A stretch of DNA of 64,000 bases from an uncultured Christensenellaceae bacterium (lineage in GTDB: Bacteria > Bacillota > Clostridia > Christensenellales > Pumilibacteraceae). The translations under genes were made by a program, and so were the position numbers. The stretch spans positions 99,748-163,747 of the forward strand of contig CAJULE010000001.1 in the NCBI GenBank assembly GCA_910587445.1, written 5' to 3'. Below are positions 16,357-24,510 of this stretch, one piece after another (position 1 is the first letter of the stretch; every line of letters begins with the position of its first letter). Under the pieces are notes generated by a model that saw only the letters and a list, made by a program, of their open reading frames with translations, ran no database searches and had not been told where the DNA came from.

Positions 16357-17523
16357 ATGGATAAACCCAGAGTGGTATTTCCGTTTGTCGAAGCGGGTTT
16401 CGGACACATAATGCCGATGACCGCCGTTTCGCAGGCGTTCGAGGAAAAGTACGGCGACAGGTGCGAAGTCGTCAAGACCTATTTCTATCAGGATACGGGA
16501 AATCCCGTAATGAAAGCCATAGAGGACGATCTCATAAACGAAGTGCGCAAGCACAATCACCACAAGATAAACGGCATAATGCAGTTTGCGCTTATGGCGC
16601 TCGTCGGGCAGAAGGCGTCGATGTCCTATCTTTTCAACACGCGCTATAAAAAAGGCAGACAGGCGTGCATGGACTATATGATGAGCTTAAAGCCCGACCT
16701 TATACTGAACACGCACTTTTCGACGCTGTATTTTGCCAACCAGTGCCGCGAAAAGCTCGGTCTCGATACGGATATAGTCGCGTACTGTCCCGACCCGATC
16801 GTAGGGCGGCAGTGGGACAAACGCACGGATCTCATAGTATTGAGCTCGGAAAACGGCAAAAAACAGGCGATAAAGAAATTGAAGCTCAAGCCCGAACAGC
16901 TTGCTACCGTGCCTTTCATGCTCCGAAAAACGGTCGAAAACTACGACAAGGGCAAGCAGTACTATCGCGAGCTTCACGGTCTCGACAAGGATAAATTCAC
17001 CGTGCTTTTGGTAGACGGAGCATACGGAGAGGGCAAGCTCGAAAAGACTGCCGAAGCGCTTTCAAAGACCGATATGAACCTCAACGTCGTTGCCGTCTGC
17101 GGCAAAAACGAGCCGCTGTACGAACGGCTGAGCAAGCTCGAAACGAAGGAAAACATCACGTTCAAGGCGTACGGTTTCACCGATAAGATGCTCGAACTCA
17201 ATGCGGCGGCGGATCTTTTCGTCGGAAAAAGCGGCGCGAGCAATCTTGCCGAATCGAGCTATCTCGAGGTGCCGCAGATAATTACGCTTTACGCTACGCC
17301 CATAGAAAAGTGGATAGGCGAGTACTATATCGACGAGGTGGGTACGGCGATAAAGCTCGACAAGATAGACGATATAGTGAAAAAGATAGGCGAGTACTAC
17401 TCTTCGCCCGAAAAGATGCAGCCGTATATCGACGCGTGCAAGACCGTCAAGACGACTGCCGGCGGGGAAATGCTTGCCGATATATTGTTCGAGCGGCTCA
17501 AAGTCCGTTTTCCCGAGCTTTAA
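16357..17523 (+). CDS. Glycosyltransferase, GT28/MurG-MGDG synthase-like
   Basis: This protein has 388 residues and no membrane segment. The N-terminal half opens VVFPFVEAGFGHIMPM, the glycine-rich acceptor-side loop of GT-B enzymes. The C-terminal half has VLLVDGAYGEGKL and the nucleotide-sugar binding motif VGKSGASNLAESSYLEVP, as in MurG and monogalactosyldiacylglycerol synthases, where GG-x-x-T-x-x-E is usual. It may add a sugar to a lipid or cell-wall acceptor at the inner face of the membrane. Being next to glf suggests a galactose or galactofuranose-linked glycolipid, but donor and acceptor are not determined. AAAGGAG precedes the start. Confidence 0.75.
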   Translation: MDKPRVVFPFVEAGFGHIMPMTAVSQAFEEKYGDRCEVVKTYFYQDTGNPVMKAIEDDLINEVRKHNHHKINGIMQFALMALVGQKASMSYLFNTRYKKGRQACMDYMMSLKPDLILNTHFSTLYFANQCREKLGLDTDIVAYCPDPIVGRQWDKRTDLIVLSSENGKKQAIKKLKLKPEQLATVPFMLRKTVENYDKGKQYYRELHGLDKDKFTVLLVDGAYGEGKLEKTAEALSKTDMNLNVVAVCGKNEPLYERLSKLETKENITFKAYGFTDKMLELNAAADLFVGKSGASNLAESSYLEVPQIITLYATPIEKWIGEYYIDEVGTAIKLDKIDDIVKKIGEYYSSPEKMQPYIDACKTVKTTAGGEMLADILFERLKVRFPEL

Positions 17524-17553
17524 AAAAGAAAATTTTGTGTTTCGGTGCAGAAT

Positions 17554-18741
17554 ATGAGAGATGATTTTACAATCGAAGACGGTGTGCTTGTCGAATATCT
17601 GGGCGACGAAGCTGTCCCGGAGATTCCCGGCGGCGTGCGCGAAATAGGCGAAGATGCATTTTTCGGCGCGAATATCGAGGGCGTAATCATTCCCGAAGGC
17701 GTGACGAAAATAGGCGAGTCGGCGTTTTACTCGTGCTCCGATCTTAAGGAGATCCGATTTCCCGACAGTATCGAAGAGATATGCGAGGACGCTTTTTCCG
17801 AGTGCGAAAGCCTCTTGAGGGTGGCGCTTCCTCCGAAGCTCAAAAAGGTGGGAGACAATGCGTTTAACGGCTGCACTTCTCTCGAAGAGGTGGTTTTCAA
17901 CGATGGGCTCGAGGAGATAGGCGACGACGCGTTTATGTTCGGCGGCGTGTTCGACAAAATAACGCTGCCTTCGACCTTGAAAACCATAGGCGATTGGGCT
18001 TTTGCCGAATGCGAGCGTCTGACCGAGGTGGTTATGCCGAGCGGCGTACATATCGGCAGTAGTGCGTTTTCGGGCACTCCGTATGCGGAGGAGAAACAAA
18101 AGGCGGAACGAGCGGCGAGAAGAAAGTCTTTCGACGTTTCGCGTTTTAATCGCGAAGAGGAGCCGGCGAGCAAGACCGTAAAAAAACGCTATCTCAAGGG
18201 AAAGGGCGGACACGCCGCGTCGGAGTATGTCGCTTCCGGCGAAAGAGTGTACATAGAGCTCGGCGCAAAGGGCAAAAAGCCTGTCAGAAAAGCCGTATTC
18301 GGCGGGATTTTCCCGTTTGTCGTGATTTGGATGTTGTTCGACTTCGGCATCCTCGGCGGAATGGCGGTAAGCGGTGTGTTTGCGAAGAATCCGTTTATGC
18401 TTTTCATACTGTTGTTTTTCGCCGTTCACCTTATGCCCGTTTGGATATGGATCGGGGGCATTGTCAAAGCCGTGCGCGGATATACGGACACTTCGTATAC
18501 GGTGACCGATAAAAGGCTGTATCTTTGCGATGGCGGCACGCTCAAATACTGCGAGCTCGAGGACATCCGAAGCGCCGAGGAAAAGGGCGCCGACGGAGTG
18601 AACGTCGTTATGACCGACGGTTGCGAACTCGCTCTTACGGGGATAAAGTTCCCTCGGGATTTTGCTTCGCGCCTCGACGGGCTTGCGGAGAAAAAGCGCG
18701 CCGAAGCCGAGAAAAATTCCGCTTCGGACGAAACGAAATAA
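17554..18741 (+). CDS. BspA-type leucine-rich repeat protein with two membrane helices and a PH-like tail
   Basis: About 395 residues. There are two candidate starts, GTG 17545 and ATG 17554, neither with a clear binding site; I prefer the ATG. Residues 10-180 hold seven or so LRR_5 units of the BspA type (EIGEDAFFGANIEGVIIPEG and similar). A basic linker follows, then two hydrophobic helices (FGGIFPFVVIWMLF and FMLFILLFFAVHLMPVWIWI). The last 80 residues (YTVTDKRLYLCDGGTLKYCEL) resemble the bacterial PH-like domain of YdbS-type membrane proteins. No signal peptide, so the repeats probably face the cytoplasm. Function unknown; the repeats suggest protein binding. Confidence 0.75.
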   Translation: MRDDFTIEDGVLVEYLGDEAVPEIPGGVREIGEDAFFGANIEGVIIPEGVTKIGESAFYSCSDLKEIRFPDSIEEICEDAFSECESLLRVALPPKLKKVGDNAFNGCTSLEEVVFNDGLEEIGDDAFMFGGVFDKITLPSTLKTIGDWAFAECERLTEVVMPSGVHIGSSAFSGTPYAEEKQKAERAARRKSFDVSRFNREEEPASKTVKKRYLKGKGGHAASEYVASGERVYIELGAKGKKPVRKAVFGGIFPFVVIWMLFDFGILGGMAVSGVFAKNPFMLFILLFFAVHLMPVWIWIGGIVKAVRGYTDTSYTVTDKRLYLCDGGTLKYCELEDIRSAEEKGADGVNVVMTDGCELALTGIKFPRDFASRLDGLAEKKRAEAEKNSASDETK

Positions 18742-18749
18742 AACAGCGT

Positions 18750-18780
18750 AAAGCGCGGCTTCTTGTCGCGCTTTAGTTTT
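18750..18780 (+). terminator. Terminator after the LRR gene
   Basis: Stem AAAGCGCG/CGCGCTTT (18750-18757 and 18767-18774) followed by AGTTTT. Confidence 0.7.
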
Positions 18781-18789
18781 ACTATATGT

Positions 18790-18818
18790 TTGACTTTTTA
18801 CTCTTTTTGTGGTAAGAT
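18790..18818 (+). promoter_or_regulatory. Promoter of the Sel1-repeat gene
   Basis: TTGACT (18790-18795), 17 bp, TAAGAT (18813-18818), 57 bp before the start. Confidence 0.7.
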
Positions 18819-18875
18819 ATATAAAAGACGGTTCGGCTTTGCCGATACGCAAAGAATATCAGAGGTGTCGAAAGT

Positions 18876-20507
18876 ATGGACGCAACGGAAAAGCAACAGT
18901 TGTATTTAAGGGCGCAGGAGCATTTCAGGAATAACGAGCTTGACAAGGCTTTTGCGGAGTTCGACGAGCTCGGCGGTTATCGCGACAGCTACACCTATCT
19001 CGGCTTTATCTCGATGAAGCATCCGCACCCCGGCGTTACGCTCGAATTTACGGCGCAGTGCTTTGCTCTCGGAAGGAAGAAGGGAGACGCCAAAGCCGTG
19101 CTGCTGACCGCGGACTTTGCCCGCAGGATAGGCGAGGGGGAAAAAGCTCTCGGCTATGCGAAACAGGCGATAGACGGTCTCGAGGTGCTTTCGGCAAGCG
19201 ACGACTTCTTTGCGACATACCTGCTCGCGCAGTATTATTCTTATACGGGAAATCCCGAAAAGGCATTCACGCTTGCGCTCAAGGCGGCGGAACGCGGCTA
19301 TTGTGCGGCGGAGTTCTTGGTATCGCAGATGTATGCCGAGGGAAGCGGAACCAATGTCGACGAGGTCAAGGCGGTCAACTACATCGAAAAGTCCGCATAT
19401 AAAAATTACGGCGAAGCGCAGTATGCGCTCGGCTTCCGTTATTCGAAAGGCAACGGCGTACCGCAAGACGACGACATGGCGCTCAAGCTCTATCAAATGG
19501 CGGCGGAGAGCGGCATAAGCGGCGCGGCTTACAATCTCGCGCTTTGGTACGAGAGAAATTACGACAATGCAAATTGCTTCCGCTGGCTCAGGCGCGCGGC
19601 GCTTCTCGGCGACGTGCCCGCGATGATGAAGCTTGCGATGTTCTACGAGGGCGAGAGCGAGCACGACAGCTCTTCCGCTTGCCTGTGGTACGACATGGCG
19701 GCGAGCAAGGGCAGCAGCGAAGCCATATTCCTGCTCGGCGAGCATTTCGAGAGCGGCGAGGGCGTGCCCAAAGATATGAAGCGCGCAGTCGAGTGCTTCG
19801 AGACGGCGGCTCAGGCGGGATATAACCCTGCGCAGAGCAAGCTCGGATATATTTACAAAAACGAAACCGCCTTTCTCAATCCCGAACGCAGTATCTATTG
19901 GAACAACAAGGCGGCGGAGAACGGCGATATGCGCGCCCTGTGCAATCTCGGTCTTGCTTACGAGTTCGGCAACGGCGTGGAAAAGGATCCGAAAAAGGCA
20001 TTCGATCTGTATTTGAAGTCGGCTCGGCTCGGATACGACAGAGGTATGTACAATCTCGCATTCTGCTACATGAAGGGCAACGGCACTCGCGAGGATCATT
20101 GGCAGGCGGCGCAGTACTTCGAAAAGGCGGCGCAGAAAGGCCACGTGAACGCCATGTACAATATCGGCGTCATGTATCTTAACGGAGACGGCGTGAACAA
20201 AGATTGCAAGCGTGCGGCGGAATGGTTCTACAAAGCCGCGCAGAACAACAATATTGAATCGATTTTCTATCTCGGCTATTGCTACCTTAACGGTCTCGGC
20301 GTCAAGAAATATCCGGCAATGGCTGTGCACTATTTCCGCAAGGCGGCCGACGGCGGCGACGTGGAAGCCATGTTCAACCTCGGCTATTGCTATTACAACG
20401 GCAACGGCGTCGGCGAGGACAGAGTAATGGCAAAAAAGCTGTGGAAAAAGGCTGCGGCGGAAGGTCACGCATATGCGCGTGAAGTCCTCGATTCCATAGG
20501 CGAATAA
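18876..20507 (+). CDS. Sel1-like repeat (TPR-type) protein
   Basis: This 543-residue protein has no signal peptide or membrane helix. After an N-terminal region with ordinary TPR character (AQEHFRNNELDKAFAEFDELG) it contains about ten Sel1 repeats of 36 residues, recognisable from A-x-x-x-LG-x-x-Y-x-x-G-x-GV-x-x-D as in YSKGNGVPQDDDMALKLYQ and YLNGDGVNKDCKRAAEWFY. Sel1 solenoids are scaffolds for protein complexes. No enzymatic domain is present and the partner is unknown. Flanked by its own promoter and terminator. Confidence 0.9.
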   Translation: MDATEKQQLYLRAQEHFRNNELDKAFAEFDELGGYRDSYTYLGFISMKHPHPGVTLEFTAQCFALGRKKGDAKAVLLTADFARRIGEGEKALGYAKQAIDGLEVLSASDDFFATYLLAQYYSYTGNPEKAFTLALKAAERGYCAAEFLVSQMYAEGSGTNVDEVKAVNYIEKSAYKNYGEAQYALGFRYSKGNGVPQDDDMALKLYQMAAESGISGAAYNLALWYERNYDNANCFRWLRRAALLGDVPAMMKLAMFYEGESEHDSSSACLWYDMAASKGSSEAIFLLGEHFESGEGVPKDMKRAVECFETAAQAGYNPAQSKLGYIYKNETAFLNPERSIYWNNKAAENGDMRALCNLGLAYEFGNGVEKDPKKAFDLYLKSARLGYDRGMYNLAFCYMKGNGTREDHWQAAQYFEKAAQKGHVNAMYNIGVMYLNGDGVNKDCKRAAEWFYKAAQNNNIESIFYLGYCYLNGLGVKKYPAMAVHYFRKAADGGDVEAMFNLGYCYYNGNGVGEDRVMAKKLWKKAAAEGHAYAREVLDSIGE

Positions 20508-20526
20508 GCTTTATAAAAGAAATAAG

Positions 20527-20556
20527 ACGCGAGGACTTTCGGGTTCTCGCGTTTTG
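20527..20556 (+). terminator. Terminator after the Sel1 gene
   Basis: Stem ACGCGAG/CTCGCGT (20527-20533 and 20546-20552) followed by TTT. Confidence 0.65.
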
Positions 20557-20596
20557 CGTATTCGGCTTTCTTCTTGTCGCAATTCGCAAATTGTGT

Positions 20597-20632
20597 AAGT
20601 CTCATGTGACTTATCAAGTCTTTTCGGACTTG
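20597..20632. promoter_or_regulatory. Two operator-like palindromes upstream of the Xre gene
   Basis: Two copies of AAGTC-N6-GACTT lie at 20597-20612 and 20616-20631, with centres 19 bp apart; the second is extended by one pair (C20615/G20632). The half sites are identical, while the six central bases differ (TCATGT and TTTTCG). The second overlaps where a -35 box would sit for the TACAAT (20641-20646) that precedes the Xre start by six bases. This is the layout expected for an autoregulated repressor. Confidence 0.7.
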
Positions 20633-20652
20633 AAAACGGTTACAATATAGAC

Positions 20653-20853
20653 ATGGAGTTTGCAAGTATATTGAAAGAGTTGAGAAAATCCCACGGATTG
20701 AGCCAAATGGCGCTGGCAAAGCAGACGGGAATAAGTCAGTCCGCGATAGCAAAATGGGAGCTGGGCAAAACCGAGCCGACGGCGACTTCGCTCATCTACC
20801 TGGCAAAGTTTTTCAACGAAAGCGTAGATTATCTTCTCGGTCTTCAATCGTAG
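20653..20853 (+). CDS. Xre/Cro-CI family transcriptional regulator
   Basis: This 66-residue protein is a single helix-turn-helix domain: LKELRKSHGLSQMALAKQTG, then the recognition helix ISQSAIAKWELGKTEPT and LIYLAKFFNESVDYLLG. It is the size of a minimal Cro-like repressor with no sensor domain. There is no Shine-Dalgarno sequence; a TACAAT box ends six bases before the ATG, so the transcript may start at or next to the start codon. The paired palindromes upstream are the likely target. No phage genes are nearby, so it may regulate itself and other loci. Confidence 0.88.
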   Translation: MEFASILKELRKSHGLSQMALAKQTGISQSAIAKWELGKTEPTATSLIYLAKFFNESVDYLLGLQS

Positions 20854-20870
20854 CATCGAGGATCGTAAAA

Positions 20871-20905
20871 ACTCCCGACGGGTGAGTCGGGAGTGCTTTT
20901 GCGTG
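20871..20905 (+). terminator. Terminator between the Xre and degV genes
   Basis: Perfect 9-bp stem ACTCCCGAC/GTCGGGAGT (20871-20879 and 20886-20894), loop GGGTGA, then GCTTTT. The genes converge here. Confidence 0.75.
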
Positions 20906-20945
20906 TCTTTTTTTTGCATGTAATGCTTATCTGTTGTATTAGGCT

Positions 20946-21824
20946 TTATTTGTCCGAAAGCCTGCCCTTGCCGCGGAACACGAAGCCGAGCATACCTCCG
21001 CCCGTGTGTGCGCCGATGACGGGACCGACCCAGCCGATTTTTACCTTGCAACCGTAAGTCGATTCGAGTTCTTCCTTGAACATTAAAGCTACGTCGTTCG
21101 AGTCGGCGCTCGGCAGATATACGTCGCCCTTGAGATCCACCGCGTATTTTTCGTATTGCTCGGTAAAGTATTTAAGCGCGTTTCTCACGCCCTTTGCCTT
21201 ATATACGACGGCGAGTTTACCCTCGTCGTTTATTATCAAGACCGGCTTTATTTTCAGAATGGTGCCGAGCACTGCGCTTACTTTCGATACCCGTCCTCCG
21301 CGGCAGAGGTGGAACAGGTCGTCCGCATAGAACCAGTGATGTACGTTTTGCGCCGTGTCGCGTATAAAGGGGAGCGCGTCCTCGACGGAAAGTCCCTCGT
21401 CTCTGCGACGGATAGCTTCGTCGACGACGAAGTTTTGTCCCTGCGTGGCGGAAAGGCTGTCCACGACGTAGATCTTTGCTCCGGGGTGGCTTTCCATTGC
21501 TTCCGCAGCGCCCATGACCGCGCTGTTGTAGGTGTTCGAAAGTCCGCTCGAAAGAGTGAGATGCACGATATTGTCCGCGCCGTTTTCTATGAGCGAGGAG
21601 AAATATTCGGAGTGAGCGGCGGGCGTGATCTGCGAAGTCGTCGGCATTTTCTTTGCGCGAAGCTGATCGTAAAAGTTCTTGTAAACATCGTCGCTGTCGA
21701 AATCGTCGTCGTACGTTACTCCGTCTATCGTGAAGGTGAGAGGAATATACGAAACGCGGTTTGCCTTCAGATCCGATTTGAAGGCGTCGCAGGAAGTGTC
21801 GGTCGAAATTAAAAACTTGTCCAT
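20946..21824 (-). CDS. DegV family fatty-acid binding protein
   Basis: This 292-residue protein on the minus strand opens FLISTDTSCD, as in DegV, and contains the TTSQITPAAHSEYF and LTLSSGLSNTYNSA lipid-contact motifs and the CRGGRVSKVSAVLGT loop. DegV/FakB proteins bind a fatty acid and present it to the FakA kinase for phosphorylation. No fakA gene is in the window. A minus-strand promoter, TTGCGT (21909-21904), 18 bp, TATAAT (21885-21880), lies upstream. It stands alone and is convergent with the Xre gene. Confidence 0.92.
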   Translation of the reverse strand: MDKFLISTDTSCDAFKSDLKANRVSYIPLTFTIDGVTYDDDFDSDDVYKNFYDQLRAKKMPTTSQITPAAHSEYFSSLIENGADNIVHLTLSSGLSNTYNSAVMGAAEAMESHPGAKIYVVDSLSATQGQNFVVDEAIRRRDEGLSVEDALPFIRDTAQNVHHWFYADDLFHLCRGGRVSKVSAVLGTILKIKPVLIINDEGKLAVVYKAKGVRNALKYFTEQYEKYAVDLKGDVYLPSADSNDVALMFKEELESTYGCKVKIGWVGPVIGAHTGGGMLGFVFRGKGRLSDK

Positions 21825-21879
21825 ATGTGTATTTGTTTCTCCGAAAGCGCGTCGAACGCGTATTTTTATTGACGGTGCA

Positions 21880-22086
21880 ATTATACATTACGAGTGTGCG
21901 ATTACGCAAACAAATTTCGTATGTATTCGCTTTTTTTAATCTGTTTTTAATGTTAGGCGCCCTTTTCGCTTTCGTCTATATCTTATATATATGTGGATAA
22001 AACGCGATAAAAATACAATTAGAAAGATTAGAAATTGATTAAATATTGTAAAAGGGCTTTATTTTATCCGAAAAATATGCTATACT
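21880..22086. promoter_or_regulatory. Divergent promoter region between degV and yuaF-like genes
   Basis: The 340-bp gap 21825-22164 holds the degV promoter (minus strand, TTGCGT 21909-21904 and TATAAT 21885-21880) and a rightward TATACT at 22081-22086 with a weak TTTATT 17 bp upstream (22058-22063). The middle is AT-rich and no other structure was seen. Confidence 0.5.
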
Positions 22087-22164
22087 GTACGCGTAGGTCG
22101 AAGGGAGAATACGCGCCCGAATGGCGGCAGCTCATTTTCCCGATTCGAACCGAAGGAGTAAGGT

Positions 22165-22923
22165 ATGAACGAATGGTGGCAGGCATTGTCTGCGCTTCAG
22201 CAGGTCATGTTCGTGATAGGGGCGGCAACGCTTCTGTTTATGATTGCGCAGATAGTAATGATGCTCGTAGGGCTCGGGGATAACGACCTTTCTACGGACG
22301 CCGATTTGTCGGGTGTTTCCGACGCGGGCGGCGATTTGGACGCGGACGTTTCCGGGATCGACGCGGGCGACGGAAGTTTCGACGTAAGCTCGGGCGGCAT
22401 CGGAGACGTGGGCGGCGACGTCGGCGGAGCGGGTCATGCGATTGAGCCGCACTGTCCTCATCCGGGCGGCTTCCACGCCCTCGGCATGAGACTGCTTTCG
22501 CTTCGCTGTATAATAGCGTTTTTCTGTTTCGGCTCTTGGGTAGTGTTCATTATGGACGCGCTCGTAGATTGGTACTTCGCTCTTATTATAGGCGTGGTTG
22601 CGGGCTTCGCAGCCGCAGTCTTAATGGCGCTTATCATGAACCAGATCATGAAGCTTCAGGGCGACGGAACCATCAAAATGAAGAACTGCATAGGTAAGGA
22701 AGGCGAGGTGTACCAGATAATTCCCGCCTCGCGCGAAGGAATCGGTAAGGTCAATATTCTCATTCAGGAACGCTTTAAGGAGTTCGACGCAATGACCGAC
22801 GACGACGATTCCATAGGCGCGGGAGAAACGGTGCGCGTCGTAAAAGTGGATTCGTCTTCCGCGGTAGTCGTCGAGCGCGTCAAGGACAAAAACAGACAGT
22901 CGCGTCACGACAAAGAGAATTAA
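22165..22923 (+). CDS. NfeD/YuaF-like membrane protein
   Basis: This protein of 252 residues has an N-terminal helix (ALQQVMFVIGAATLLFMIAQIVMML), an Asp/Gly/Ser-rich extracellular-type loop of about 70 residues, two more membrane helices (LRCIIAFFCFGSWVVFIM and YFALIIGVVAGFAAAVLMAL), and a C-terminal beta-rich segment (GKEGEVYQIIPASREGIGKV, TVRVVKV) that fits the NfeD OB-fold. It lies just upstream of a flotillin gene, the YuaF-YuaG (FloT) arrangement of Bacillus, in which the NfeD partner helps organise flotillin assemblies in the membrane. GAAGGAG supports the start. Confidence 0.8.
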   Translation: MNEWWQALSALQQVMFVIGAATLLFMIAQIVMMLVGLGDNDLSTDADLSGVSDAGGDLDADVSGIDAGDGSFDVSSGGIGDVGGDVGGAGHAIEPHCPHPGGFHALGMRLLSLRCIIAFFCFGSWVVFIMDALVDWYFALIIGVVAGFAAAVLMALIMNQIMKLQGDGTIKMKNCIGKEGEVYQIIPASREGIGKVNILIQERFKEFDAMTDDDDSIGAGETVRVVKVDSSSAVVVERVKDKNRQSRHDKEN

Positions 22924-22970
22924 AAAGGCAATGTTTAAGGATAATAGATAGGAGGTATAAATAAAAGAAC

Positions 22971-24395
22971 ATGGCAAACATAATTTCGGCAATCCCTATG
23001 GGCGGAGTGATCGGCATAATCGTCGGCGCGGTTGCGGTCGCGATAATCCTTATTCTCATTATAGCAAGCCGCTATAAGAAGTGTCCGTCCGACAAGATAA
23101 TGGTAATCTACGGTGCCGTAGGCAAGACGAAAGACGGCTCGGCGAGAGCTTCGCGCTGTATACACGGCGGCGGTGCGTTCGTATGGCCCGTCGTGCAGTC
23201 GTACAGCTTTCTCGACCTCACGCCCATATCGATAAACGTCGACCTTAAGGGTGCGCTGTCCCGTCAGCAGATACGTATCGACGTGCCTTCGCGTTTTACC
23301 GTCGGCATATCGACGACGCCAGGCGTCATGCAGAACGCGGCAGAGCGTCTGCGCGGCTTGAGACTCGGCGACATACAGGAGCTCGCGAAGGACATAATCC
23401 TCGGTCAGCTCAGACTCGTAGTCGCGCTCATGGACATAGAGGAAATAAACTCCGACAGAGATAAGTTCCTCGACGCAATCACGCGCAACGTAGAGGGCGA
23501 GCTCAAGAAGATAGGTCTTCAGCTCATAAACGTCAACATAACCGATATTTCCGACGAGTCCGGCTATATCGACGCTCTCGGTAAGGAAGCTGCGGAACGT
23601 GCGAACAGCGACGCTCGCCGTGCGGTCGCCGAAAAGAGAAGAGACGGCGCGATCGGCGAAGCCAACGCGCAGATGGAAGAAAGAATACGCGTCGCCGAAG
23701 CAAACTCCAAAGCGGTGGAAGGCGAGAACACTTCGCAAGCCGAAGTAAGTAAGTCGAACGCAATTCGCCGCGAGGCGGAGGCAGAAGCCGAAAGAAGAGC
23801 TACGGTCGCCGAAATGACGGCGGAGGCAAAGGCGAAAGCCGAGGCGTACAAGGCGGAGCAGCTTGCCGAGCAGGTGCGTGCCGAGAGAGAAAAGAGCACG
23901 CTTGAAGCCGACGTCATCGTAAAAGTAGAGGTCGAAAAGCGCAAGCGCGAGCTCGAAGCCGAAGCCGAAGCGGAAATGATCCGCAGAAAGGCGCAAGGCG
24001 AGGCGGACGCTCTCATGGCGATGAAGATTGCGGAAGCAAAAGGTATGTACGAAGTGCTCAGCAAGCAGGCGGAAGGTTTCGAAAGGATCGTAAAGGCCGC
24101 GGGCGGCGCGGACGCCGCCGTGCAGATGCTTCTCACCGACAAGATGGAAGAGCTCGTCAAGCTTCAGGTCGAAGCCATCAAGAACGTGAAGATAGACAAG
24201 GTCACCGTTTGGGACAACATGAACGGCAAGGACGGTTCGTCCACGACCTCTAACTTCATTTCGAGTATGCTGAACGTCGTGCCGCCGATGAACGAAATTT
24301 TCAAGATGAACGGCATGAAGTTGCCCGAATATCTCGGAAAGGAAGCCGAGGTAAAGGCGCTTGCGGAACCCGAAGCAAAGCGGGCGAAGAAGTAA
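22971..24395 (+). CDS. floT: Flotillin (SPFH/Band 7 protein, FloT/YuaG-like)
   Basis: This protein of 474 residues has an N-terminal membrane anchor (GVIGIIVGAVAVAIILILIIA), an SPFH domain (about residues 35-210, including HGGGAFVWPVVQSYSFLDLTPI) and a long Glu/Ala/Lys coiled coil (about 210-360, with repeated EAEAE and KAKAEA runs) typical of flotillins. They form large oligomers that organise membrane microdomains. It follows the YuaF-like gene by 47 bp; AGGAGG precedes the start with 13-base spacing. A hairpin follows the stop. Confidence 0.9.
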   Translation: MANIISAIPMGGVIGIIVGAVAVAIILILIIASRYKKCPSDKIMVIYGAVGKTKDGSARASRCIHGGGAFVWPVVQSYSFLDLTPISINVDLKGALSRQQIRIDVPSRFTVGISTTPGVMQNAAERLRGLRLGDIQELAKDIILGQLRLVVALMDIEEINSDRDKFLDAITRNVEGELKKIGLQLINVNITDISDESGYIDALGKEAAERANSDARRAVAEKRRDGAIGEANAQMEERIRVAEANSKAVEGENTSQAEVSKSNAIRREAEAEAERRATVAEMTAEAKAKAEAYKAEQLAEQVRAEREKSTLEADVIVKVEVEKRKRELEAEAEAEMIRRKAQGEADALMAMKIAEAKGMYEVLSKQAEGFERIVKAAGGADAAVQMLLTDKMEELVKLQVEAIKNVKIDKVTVWDNMNGKDGSSTTSNFISSMLNVVPPMNEIFKMNGMKLPEYLGKEAEVKALAEPEAKRAKK

Positions 24396-24430
24396 GGCAA
24401 TATCGGTTTACGGAGAAATAACACAAGCAT

Positions 24431-24462
24431 AAAGAGTAGCGGCAAAACCGCTACTCTTTGCG
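24431..24462 (+). terminator. Terminator after flotillin
   Basis: Perfect 12-bp stem AAAGAGTAGCGG/CCGCTACTCTTT (24431-24442 and 24448-24459), loop CAAAA; the U tract is short. Confidence 0.6.
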
Positions 24463-24510
24463 GGTGTTTAAGCGGTGACGAAAAAGCCGAAACGATAAGG
24501 AGAAGATATT

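Noticed and set aside
17062..18852. 596-codon open frame on the minus strand
   Set aside because: Antisense to two well-supported genes (GT28-like and LRR protein); strongly basic, no motifs. Such long antisense frames arise from the codon use here; the same applies to minus-strand frames at 8988-10520, 10743-12224, 18906-20468, 24451-26052 and 60096-61784.
22035..22283. 82-codon ORF across the YuaF start
   Set aside because: Basic, no motif, overlaps the better-supported yuaF-like gene and its ribosome binding site.
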